Assembly: GCA_036497785.1 (NCBI GenBank)
Contig: DASXIW010000044.1
Coordinates: 1-14,494, forward strand
Length of the DNA stretch: 14,494 bases
Source of the DNA: DASXIW01 sp036497785
Lineage (GTDB): Bacteria > Pseudomonadota > Alphaproteobacteria > Acetobacterales > Acetobacteraceae
Reading direction: 5' to 3'
The notes below the pieces were generated by a model. It was not told the origin of the DNA. It searched no databases and was given only the letters and a program-made list of their open reading frames with translations. This document shows, in pieces, positions 7,145 to 13,489 of the stretch. The position numbers and the translations under genes are program-made. How positions within the stretch are numbered: position 1 is the stretch's first letter; every line of letters begins with the position of its first letter.

Positions 7145-8097
7145 TCGGTCCGCGCGCTCGCCGACGCCGCCAGCAGGGCATCGATCGTTCTGGCCTGGGC
7201 GAGTGACCAATCCACGCCGAAAAGCATTTCCGTGTGTCCCAGCACGGCCTGGGCGAAATGGGAGACCATGATGGCGTAGGGGTCGACCATCGAAAAATTC
7301 TCGACGCGGTCGCCGAGTTCCAGCCTTGTGTCGCGGCCTTTCTGGGAGAACGGCCAATCCATGCGCAACTGCTTTTCGCTTCCCAGCAGCACCAGTTGCT
7401 GGGTGGCGGCCGAAGCGAAGGAGCAGGCAAAGCCGCCGGCCAGACCGGCGCCGAAATCCAGCAGCGCGCTGAGGGATTCGTCCACCTCCCCGCGCGGCCT
7501 GGGCACGGCCGCGACGCGGAGCGGTTCCTGCCCGGTCAGGACCCGCATGGCGCTGACGCAGTAGCATCCGAGATCGTAGGCGGCACCGCCGCCCTGGCCG
7601 CCGGACCAGCGGAACTCATTCGGCCATTCCGGCAGCGTCGCGCCGAAATGGCATTGCATTGCCACGAGCCCGCCGAGTTCGCCGCCGGCCAGGAGCTCTC
7701 GCACCCGGGCGTAGCGGGGGTGGAAGATATGGCAGAACGCTTCCATGGCGCGCCGGCCGGTGCGGGCCTCCGCGTCGCGGATGGCGCCCACTTCGGCGGC
7801 GTTCAGGGCCAGCGGCTTTTCGCACAGCACATGTTTGCCCGCTTCCAGCGCGCGGATCGTCCAGGGTGCGTGGGCATCGTTGGGCAGAGCCACGTACACG
7901 GCGTCCACATCCGGGTCGGCGATCACCTCGGCGTAGCTGGCATAGGCGTGGGGCGCGCCGAATTCTGCGGCGAAGGCGGCCGCCCGATCGCGATCGCGCG
8001 CGCCCACGGCCACAAGCCCGTGGCCCGCCGCCAGCACGGCGGGCGCCAAAGCGCGCTTTCCGATGCGCGACGCGCCCAGAAATCCCCAGCGCAGCAC
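7135..8097 (-). CDS. Gfo/Idh/MocA family NAD(P)-dependent oxidoreductase
   Basis: A 320-residue cytoplasmic oxidoreductase. Members oxidise or reduce hydroxyl groups of sugars, inositols and related compounds with NAD(P). The N-terminal Rossmann fold begins WGFLGASRIGKRALAPA (4-20). The conserved EKPLAL (93-98) has the family lysine, Lys94. The C-terminal catalytic stretch is GGGAAYDLGCYCV (169-181), the variant with Tyr in place of His that is common in the dihydrodiol dehydrogenase/glucose-fructose oxidoreductase-like branch. The start is GTG (bases 8097-8095), one base after the TAG of the upstream M20 peptidase gene, so the two are surely one transcript and probably coupled in translation. 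The substrate cannot be read from the sequence. Confidence 0.9.
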   Translation of the reverse strand: MLRWGFLGASRIGKRALAPAVLAAGHGLVAVGARDRDRAAAFAAEFGAPHAYASYAEVIADPDVDAVYVALPNDAHAPWTIRALEAGKHVLCEKPLALNAAEVGAIRDAEARTGRRAMEAFCHIFHPRYARVRELLAGGELGGLVAMQCHFGATLPEWPNEFRWSGGQGGGAAYDLGCYCVSAMRVLTGQEPLRVAAVPRPRGEVDESLSALLDFGAGLAGGFACSFASAATQQLVLLGSEKQLRMDWPFSQKGRDTRLELGDRVENFSMVDPYAIMVSHFAQAVLGHTEMLFGVDWSLAQARTIDALLAASASARTEAV

Positions 8098-8098
8098 G

Positions 8099-9316
8099 CT
8101 ATGTCGCCACGCCGGCCGCAGCGAGGATCGCGGTCAGCCCCGCGGCCATGCCGCGCACGCTGGATGTGGGCTCCACGTCGATCCACTCCTCCAGCGAGTG
8201 CGCCCGGCCACCGCTGCCGCCCGAGCCCATCTTGATGGCGGGAATGCCCAGGCTCATCGGGATATTCGCGTCGGTGGAGGAGAATTCGTGGGTGGGGTTG
8301 AAGCCATGCGCGGCAATGGCCGAGGTGGCGAGACGCACCAGGTCGCTATCGGTCTGCGTCTCGCCCGCCGGACGGTCGCCGACGAGCTTGAGCTCCACGG
8401 TGATGCTGCCGGTGCGCGTGGAGCGGGTGGCGTTCTCGGCAGCCACCGCCGCGCGCACCACCGCCTCGAAATGCGCTTCCAGCCGTGCCAGTTCGTCGGC
8501 GGATTGAGAGCGCATGTCCACATCCATCCAAACCTCGTTCGGAATGGCGTTGATCGAGGTGCCGCCGCCGGTGACAGTGACGGCGAAGGTGGTGCGGGGG
8601 CGGTCCGGGACCTTGGTTTTGGCCAGTTCCTGCATGGCCTGCGCCATGGCATACATCGGGTTGACGATGCCGAACGCGCCGAAGCTGTGGCCGCCCGGAC
8701 CCTTGAACGTGACGCGGTAGCGCTTGGAGCCGATGCCGCCGACCGCGATCTTGTCCATTTCCGGGCTGTCCACGGTGATGAACGCCTTGATCCGCTCGCG
8801 ATATTTTCCTTGGGTGAACAGATGGCGGATGCCGCGCAGATCGCCCAGCCCCTCCTCGCCCACATCGCCCACGAACAATATGTCGCTCTGTGTGCGGATG
8901 CCGGCGGCGTCGAGCGCGCGCATATAGGCCAGCAGTACCGCGAGGCCGCGCGTGTCGTCACCCACCCCGGGGGCGAACAGCTTCGTGCCCTCGCGCCGCA
9001 CCGTCACGTCCGTGCCGGCGGGAAACACCGTGTCCAGATGCGCGGCCACCACGATCAACGGCCCGTTGCCGGCGCCCGCGCGGATGCCCATCACGTTGCC
9101 GACTTCGTCCATCTCCACATCGGCGAGCCCATGGGCGCACAGCATACCCTCATAGGCGCGCGCACGCTCCGCCTCCTGGAATGGGGGCGAGGGGATCTGT
9201 GTGAGGGTGATGATGTCTTCGACGGTGCGCTCGTGCTCCGCGGTCAGTGTGGCGACGGCGCGGCGATAGGCGTCGCTGGCCATCAGCGAGGCGATCTGCG
9301 GGGTGGTATCGGTCAT
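8099..9316 (-). CDS. M20 family metallopeptidase / amidohydrolase
   Basis: A 405-residue zinc-dependent peptidase of the M20 (peptidase T/ArgE/CPG2-like) group, with no signal peptide. Metal and catalytic motifs are AAHLDTVF (91-98; His93, Asp95), GVGDDTRG (bridging Asp120 or 121), VGEEG (Glu154 general base and Glu155 ligand), TVDSPE (Asp183), and a C-terminal AHSLEEW histidine near 378. The middle part has the lid and dimerisation stretch GPGGHSFGAFG. These enzymes remove an N-acyl, carbamoyl or amino-terminal residue from small substrates. The start is ATG at 9316 with a weak GGAA-like site upstream. The gene leads a two-gene operon with the following oxidoreductase and is divergent from the receptor gene at 9459. 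The substrate is unknown. Confidence 0.92.
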   Translation of the reverse strand: MTDTTPQIASLMASDAYRRAVATLTAEHERTVEDIITLTQIPSPPFQEAERARAYEGMLCAHGLADVEMDEVGNVMGIRAGAGNGPLIVVAAHLDTVFPAGTDVTVRREGTKLFAPGVGDDTRGLAVLLAYMRALDAAGIRTQSDILFVGDVGEEGLGDLRGIRHLFTQGKYRERIKAFITVDSPEMDKIAVGGIGSKRYRVTFKGPGGHSFGAFGIVNPMYAMAQAMQELAKTKVPDRPRTTFAVTVTGGGTSINAIPNEVWMDVDMRSQSADELARLEAHFEAVVRAAVAAENATRSTRTGSITVELKLVGDRPAGETQTDSDLVRLATSAIAAHGFNPTHEFSSTDANIPMSLGIPAIKMGSGGSGGRAHSLEEWIDVEPTSSVRGMAAGLTAILAAAGVAT

Positions 9317-9458
9317 GGAAAGGTTCCGGCGCTGATTGTGAATGCATTACGTCCCGGTCAGGCCGTTCTTGTCCAGAGACGGCGCTGAGATGGCGCTGGA
9401 CGCGGCGCCGGGAGTGAACGAAAATCCATCCGAACGCCCCTTCCGGGACCGAATCGAC
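9317..9458. promoter_or_regulatory. Divergent intergenic region with expected promoters
   Basis: This 142-base gap separates the divergent M20 peptidase and receptor genes, so promoters for both should lie here. I could not pick convincing -35/-10 pairs on either strand. GGGA at 9445-9448 is the likely ribosome binding site of the receptor gene. The open frame of the receptor runs upstream to 9342, but the added residues look non-coding and precede a clear signal peptide. Confidence 0.3.
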
Positions 9459-10691
9459 ATGACGTTCTCGCGTCGCTCGCTATTGGCCGCCAGCGCCGGA
9501 CTCCTCGCCGCCCCGCTCGATCTTTCGCGGCTGGGCCTTCCGAATATCGCGCACGCCCAGGGCAATGCGCCGATCCGGATCGGGGAGATCAATTCCTACA
9601 CTGCGGTACCCTCCTTCACCCTACCCTATCGCAATGGCTGGCAACTCGCCGTCGATCAGGTCAACGCCGCCGGCGGCGTGCGGGGACGCAAAATCGAGGT
9701 GATCAGCCGCGACGATGCGGGCAATCCGGCCGATGCGATCCGGCTGGCCGGCGAATTGCTGAACGATCAGAAGGTGGATCTGCTTGCCGGTGGGTACCTC
9801 TCGAATGTTGGGCTCGCCATCAGCGACTTCGCGCTGCAGAACAGGAAGTTGTTCGTGGGCGGCGAACCGCTGACCGATGCGCTGGTCTGGGACAAAGGCC
9901 ATCGCTACGGATTCCGGCTGCGCCCCTCCACCTATATGCAGGCCGCCATGCTGGTGGACGACGCAGCGGGGCTCCGCGCCAGGCGCTGGGCCACCATCGC
10001 GCCGAATTACGAATATGGCCAGTCCGCGGTGAAATGGTTCAAGCAGCTTCTGGCCCGCAAGCAGCCCGGCGTGGAATTTGTGGCCGAGCAATGGCCCGCG
10101 CTGGGCAAGATCGACGCCGGCGCCACGGTCGCGGCCCTGGACCAAGCGAAACCGGACGCCATTCTCAATGTTACTTTCGGTCCCGACCTCACAAATTTCG
10201 TGCGCCAGGGCAACACGCGCGGCCTTTTCGACGGGCGCGGCGTGGTTTCGATCCTGACCGGGGAGCCGGAATATCTGGGTCCGCTGGGCGACGAGACGCC
10301 GACGGGCTGGATCGTCACCGGCTATCCCGTGGACAGTGTGACCGACCCCGCCAACACCGGCTTCATCGACACCTACCGGACCCGCTTCAAAGAGACGCCG
10401 AAAATGGGCTCCGTGGTCGGCTACGCGCTGATCCAGTCCATCGTCGCCGGTCTCGCCAGATCAGGTTCCGTCGATACAGAAAAAATGGCCGACGGCTTCC
10501 CCGGGGCCAGCTTCGCCACGCCGTTCGGCACCGTGTATTGGCGCGCGCAGGACCATCAGAGCACGCTGGGGACCTTCGTCGGCAGGACGGCGGTGAAGGA
10601 CGGCAAGGGCCTCATGGTGGACTGGCGCTATATCGACGGCGCCAATGCGTTGCCCAGCGACGACGAGGTGAAGAAGCTGCGGCACGGCTAG
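9459..10691 (+). CDS. Branched-chain amino acid-type ABC transporter substrate-binding protein
   Basis: A periplasmic solute receptor of the Peripla_BP_6 (LivJ/HAAT) class, 410 residues. The N-terminus MTFSRRSLLAASAGLLAAPL has a twin-arginine-like SRRSLL and a hydrophobic stretch. Likely cleavage is after AHA (residue 33), and the mature protein begins QGNAPIRIG. The body has the usual pattern: IRIGEINSYTA near the start, NGWQLAVDQVNAAGGVRGRKIEV (about residue 60), then DPANTGFIDTYRTRFKETPKM and GYALIQSIVAGLARSGS towards the C-terminus. The ATG at 9459 is chosen over an upstream ATG at 9342 because it begins the export signal. No permease or ATPase is adjacent. The nearest plausible partner is the LivH-type permease at 13490, same strand, beyond three opposite-strand genes. 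The ligand could be an amino acid, amide, urea or aromatic acid. Confidence 0.88.
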   Translation: MTFSRRSLLAASAGLLAAPLDLSRLGLPNIAHAQGNAPIRIGEINSYTAVPSFTLPYRNGWQLAVDQVNAAGGVRGRKIEVISRDDAGNPADAIRLAGELLNDQKVDLLAGGYLSNVGLAISDFALQNRKLFVGGEPLTDALVWDKGHRYGFRLRPSTYMQAAMLVDDAAGLRARRWATIAPNYEYGQSAVKWFKQLLARKQPGVEFVAEQWPALGKIDAGATVAALDQAKPDAILNVTFGPDLTNFVRQGNTRGLFDGRGVVSILTGEPEYLGPLGDETPTGWIVTGYPVDSVTDPANTGFIDTYRTRFKETPKMGSVVGYALIQSIVAGLARSGSVDTEKMADGFPGASFATPFGTVYWRAQDHQSTLGTFVGRTAVKDGKGLMVDWRYIDGANALPSDDEVKKLRHG

Positions 10692-10693
10692 AC

Positions 10694-10725
10694 CATGATG
10701 ACTTCTGGTAGGCGAAGTCGTCATG
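10694..10725. repeat. Strong hairpin 1 of a tandem pair
   Basis: A 12-base stem, CATGATGACTTC (10694-10705) with GAAGTCGTCATG (10714-10725), has one G-T pair and an 8-base loop. It begins 2 bases after the receptor gene stop, in the 86-base gap between two convergent genes. A bidirectional terminator role is plausible, but there is no T-run. It may instead belong to a dispersed palindromic repeat. Confidence 0.6.
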
Positions 10726-10726
10726 C

Positions 10727-10750
10727 TCCTGAAGGAAGTCCGGTTCAGGA
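10727..10750. repeat. Hairpin 2 of a tandem pair
   Basis: TCCTGAA (10727-10733) pairs perfectly with TTCAGGA (10744-10750) around a 10-base loop. It follows hairpin 1 after a single base. GAAGTC occurs in both hairpins (10714-10719 and again around 10735-10740 as GAAGTC), hinting at a shared origin. Like hairpin 1 it lies between convergent gene ends and has no T-run. Confidence 0.5.
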
Positions 10751-10777
10751 AGAGTCAGTGCCCTCCTTCGCTGCCGT

Positions 10778-11005
10778 TCAGCGCGCGCGGTCGGCGCGCA
10801 CGATATAGTCGTCCACGTCGAACATCGACGACGATGCCGCACGCATGGCCAGCAACGCCCTACGCAGCGTCGACCGGGCGACGGGTTCGCCGGCCTTGAT
10901 GGCGCGCAACGTCCTGTCGTGAATGCGCGGCGCGGCGCGGGCCTGCTCCGCTACTTCGTTCCATCTTGGGCAGATGAAGAACGCCCGATCCTTTTTCTTT
11001 GCCAT
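10778..11005 (-). CDS. Small uncharacterised protein, possible helix-turn-helix
   Basis: A 75-residue basic protein that I do not recognise by name. It begins MAKKKDRAFFICPRWNEV. Its middle, DRTLRAIKAGEPVARSTL, reads like the end of an XRE/lambda-repressor-type helix-turn-helix, where a pattern such as RTLRRIERGEPV is common; this is an inference from pattern only. It ends with a short acidic patch, DVDDY, and a basic tail. The ATG at bases 11005-11003 is preferred over an upstream TTG at 11047 that would cross a hairpin. The ribosome binding site is poor (GGA close to the ATG). The gene lies downstream of the exported-protein gene on the same strand and may be co-transcribed unless the hairpin at 11036 stops transcription. 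It could also be a chance frame. Confidence 0.55.
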   Translation of the reverse strand: MAKKKDRAFFICPRWNEVAEQARAAPRIHDRTLRAIKAGEPVARSTLRRALLAMRAASSSMFDVDDYIVRADRAR

Positions 11006-11035
11006 GTCCGTTCTGAACAGATGATTGCTGTCATT

Positions 11036-11064
11036 CCGGCCGCTCAAGGCATGGAAGCGGCCGG
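11036..11064 (-). terminator. Hairpin downstream of the exported-protein gene
   Basis: A perfect 9-base GC-rich stem, CCGGCCGCT (11036-11044) with AGCGGCCGG (11056-11064), encloses an 11-base loop. It starts 17 bases past the TAA of the - strand gene ending at 11081 and lies just upstream of the small gene at 11005. Its position fits a terminator or mRNA-stabilising hairpin. No T-run follows on the - strand, so it is not a classic intrinsic terminator. Confidence 0.45.
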
Positions 11065-11080
11065 CATTCGCGACAGGATT

Positions 11081-11632
11081 TTATTTTTCGCTCGCGAGGA
11101 AGCTGGGCGTCGGCAATGCGCCGATGAGCGCCTGTTTGGATGAGGTGGCGGCGACGCCCGCAACTGCCGGAAGCTGGCGCGTCACCTCGGCCGTGTATTC
11201 ACCCTGGACAATCTTGCCCACCCGGGTGGTCGCGGAAAATCCGTCGATCGTCGCGCCGCCGGCCACCGGCTTTGTCACCGTCCAGGTCAGGTTGGGGGTG
11301 TTTGGCACATCCACCGGCAACACCATCGGGTATCCGTTCAGTGTCGGCGTGCGGCCGAATTCCTCCGAGCTGAACGTCCAGCCCGCGGGGGATTTCACCG
11401 ATCCGTCCACGAAGCCATAGAAATTATAGACCGTGATGAAATCGGCCGGCACCTTCGCATCGCCCGGCATCATGGTCTCGCCGGGATCCGTCTTCACGGC
11501 GAAGTGGTACGTCATGGATCCGTCGGCATTCTTGTCCACCTGCGTCACGACGGTCTGCATCGCCTGGGCGGGGCCAGCGGCGATCGCGAGGGCGGCAGCC
11601 ACCAGCAGTCCAGCTCCAACAGCTTTCAACAC
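11081..11632 (-). CDS. Exported protein of unknown function
   Basis: A 183-residue protein with a clear Sec signal peptide: MLKAVGAGLLVAAALAIAAG, then cleavage after AQA (residue 24). The mature part, about 159 residues, has no membrane segment and no cysteine. It is rich in Thr, Val, Pro and Gly, with stretches such as ITVYNFYGFV, PAGWTFSSEEFG, NTPNLTWTV and IDGFSATTRVG, suggesting a beta-sandwich. These resemble, from memory only, the N-terminal part of some PEP-CTERM-sorted secreted proteins. The C-terminus (LPTPSFLASEK) has no sorting signal, so it should be free in the periplasm or outside. The start is GTG at base 11632, with GGGGA upstream as a good ribosome binding site. I assign no function. 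Confidence 0.8.
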   Translation of the reverse strand: MLKAVGAGLLVAAALAIAAGPAQAMQTVVTQVDKNADGSMTYHFAVKTDPGETMMPGDAKVPADFITVYNFYGFVDGSVKSPAGWTFSSEEFGRTPTLNGYPMVLPVDVPNTPNLTWTVTKPVAGGATIDGFSATTRVGKIVQGEYTAEVTRQLPAVAGVAATSSKQALIGALPTPSFLASEK

Positions 11633-11766
11633 GTGAGTTCCCCATAATGTGCAATGGCACGGGGCGGTATAGGCACTCCGTATCTACGCGGCCGCCATAT
11701 GAATCTGCGGTGGATTTGCCAGCTATGTGATGGGGGTCGAGCGGCCGGGCAAAGCTTCGTCGCGGC

Positions 11767-13275
11767 TCAATCCATCCGCAGCCCCTGCGGCCGGATCATG
11801 CCGTCGCTCACCGGCACGAAGCCGGACAGTTTAGCGGTATGCGCCCAGATCCAGGTCATGTGGTACAAATAAATATCCGGCAGGTCCTTCAGATAGATTG
11901 CCGCCGCATCGTGATACAGTCCCGCGCGCTGCGCGAGATCGGTGGCCGCGCGGGCTTTCGCGAGCACGTCGTCGAAGGCCGGGTTGACGTAATGGCCCCA
12001 GTTCTGGAAGCCGTCGGACGCCAGGAAGATCGAGATATTCGCGTCGGGATCGGAGCGTCCGCTCCAGGTGCTCAGATGCATCTGGAAATCGCCGCGATTC
12101 ATCGCATCGATATTGGCGTTGGTCTCGCCGGCCAAAACCTTGATCGTTAAGCCGGCTTCTGCGGCCATTGACTGGATCACTTCGCCCACCTGAATGGCAT
12201 GTGGCGTGTTCGGCACGCGCAGGCCGATGGTGATGCCTTCCGCGCCCGCTTCCTTCAGCAAGGCTCTGGCCTTCGCCACGTCGCGGGCCGGGATCGGAAG
12301 CTGCTTGTTGTACCAAGGGCTGTCCGGCAATTCGGCCTGGTTGTCCGGCACGAACTGGCCGTCCATCACCACCTGGTTGAGCGCGTTGCGGTCGATCGCC
12401 AGTTCCAGCGCCTGCCGCACCCGCGCATCCCGGCCGAATTTGGTGTCGGCGGCGGGACCATTGCCCACGTTGATGGTCAGCGCCTCATAGCCGAGCGAGC
12501 TGGCGCGATCGATGCGCAGTTTCGGGTCAGCCTGCACCTGCGCCACGTCCGACGGCGCCAGTTGTTCGATCATGTCGAGCTGTCCGCCGCGCAGATCGAC
12601 CAGGCGCACGGTCGAATCGGCGATGGGATGAAACACCACGCGGTCGAGATGGATGGTGCTCGCATTCCAGTAGCCGGGGAAGCGATCGAGGGTGATGTGG
12701 TCCTGCGCCACGCGCTCGGTGAACTTGAACGGTCCGGCGCAGACCGGCGCGGTGGCGAAATTCTTGCCCAGCGCCGCGATGGCCTTCGGCGAGGCCATCA
12801 TGCCGGCACGGTCGGCCAGCGTCGCGATCAACGGCGCGAAGGGCTGGGACAGCACCAGCCGAACGGTTTGGGGATCGACCACCTCCACGGCGGAGACCGC
12901 CTTCAGCTCGGCCTTGCGCACGCTCTCCGGCGCGTACCGGTAGCGGTCGAGGTTGATCTTCACCGCGTCGGCGTCCATCGGCGTGCCGTCCTGGAAGGTG
13001 ACCCCCTGGCGCAGGGTCAGCGTGAGCACGCGGCCGTCATTGGACCATGTCCAGGTGGTTGCGAGCTGCGGCACGAAGTTCATCTTCGCATCAAGGTCGA
13101 TCAGCTTGTCGCACAGGCTGGTGAAGACCACCCGCCCCGGATAGGTGCCCCCCTGCGCGGGGTCCAGCAGGTCAGGGTCGTCCTGGATGCCGATGCGCAG
13201 CGTGCCGGCAGCCTGGGCGGAGACGGCGGCCATGAGACAAACCATGCCGATCCCGGCCGCTTGCAAACGTCGCAT
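11767..13275 (-). CDS. Family 5 (peptide/nickel type) ABC transporter substrate-binding protein
   Basis: A 502-residue periplasmic solute receptor of the SBP_bac_5 family, whose members bind di/oligopeptides, nickel, opines or glutathione and deliver them to Dpp/Opp-type permeases. A Sec signal peptide (MRRLQAAGIGMVCLMAAVSA) is cleaved near AQA (about residue 22). The mature start, GTLRIGIQDDPDLLDPAQGG, is the classic opening. Later come VTFQDGTPMDADAVKINLDRY, APVCAGPFKF, LRGGQLDMIEQL and RVRQALELAIDRNALNQVV. The length is normal for the family. The ATG at bases 13275-13273 is chosen over a 115-residue longer frame because a strong AGGGAG lies just upstream and the signal peptide begins there. 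No Dpp/Opp permease or ATPase gene is in the window. The gene is divergent from a LivH-type permease, a different transporter class. Confidence 0.93.
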   Translation of the reverse strand: MRRLQAAGIGMVCLMAAVSAQAAGTLRIGIQDDPDLLDPAQGGTYPGRVVFTSLCDKLIDLDAKMNFVPQLATTWTWSNDGRVLTLTLRQGVTFQDGTPMDADAVKINLDRYRYAPESVRKAELKAVSAVEVVDPQTVRLVLSQPFAPLIATLADRAGMMASPKAIAALGKNFATAPVCAGPFKFTERVAQDHITLDRFPGYWNASTIHLDRVVFHPIADSTVRLVDLRGGQLDMIEQLAPSDVAQVQADPKLRIDRASSLGYEALTINVGNGPAADTKFGRDARVRQALELAIDRNALNQVVMDGQFVPDNQAELPDSPWYNKQLPIPARDVAKARALLKEAGAEGITIGLRVPNTPHAIQVGEVIQSMAAEAGLTIKVLAGETNANIDAMNRGDFQMHLSTWSGRSDPDANISIFLASDGFQNWGHYVNPAFDDVLAKARAATDLAQRAGLYHDAAAIYLKDLPDIYLYHMTWIWAHTAKLSGFVPVSDGMIRPQGLRMD

Positions 13276-13489
13276 CGCTTTCTCCCTGTGGTGAATGCGG
13301 ATAACAGGTGGACAGAGTGCCTCGTTCGTTCCGCTCCCGTCGAGGGGGTTGAAGCGCGCAGCTACTGGATTCGGCATAATTTTCACTGCATCCTCGGGGG
13401 AATATATCCGCCAATGTGCAAACAATGATCCAACACGCCAGGCTTTCCCGCCCAAGCTTTGCAACCTGTCAACGGCGGCGCTGAGCGGC
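13276..13489. promoter_or_regulatory. Divergent promoter region between receptor and permease
   Basis: This 214-base gap separates the - strand receptor gene from the + strand permease gene, so two promoters are expected. An A/T-rich island at about 13372-13430 (including CATAATTTTCAC and GGAATATATCC) contrasts with the GC-rich surroundings. TTCACT (13382-13387) and TATATC (13403-13408) form only a poor + strand pair with a 15-base spacer. No operator could be read with confidence. Confidence 0.4.

Noticed and set aside
7234..8235. 333-codon + strand frame over the oxidoreductase
   Set aside because: It is opposite the Gfo/Idh/MocA gene, which has intact cofactor and catalytic motifs. The + strand product has none.
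9342..9458. N-terminal extension of the HAAT receptor
   Set aside because: The 39 extra residues would bury the export signal; the ATG at 9459 starts directly at the twin-arginine-like signal peptide.
10612..10842. 76-codon - strand frame through the tandem hairpins
   Set aside because: It overlaps the end of the receptor gene and the small HTH-like gene, is Arg/Ser-rich, and its distinctive central peptide comes from the palindromic DNA itself.
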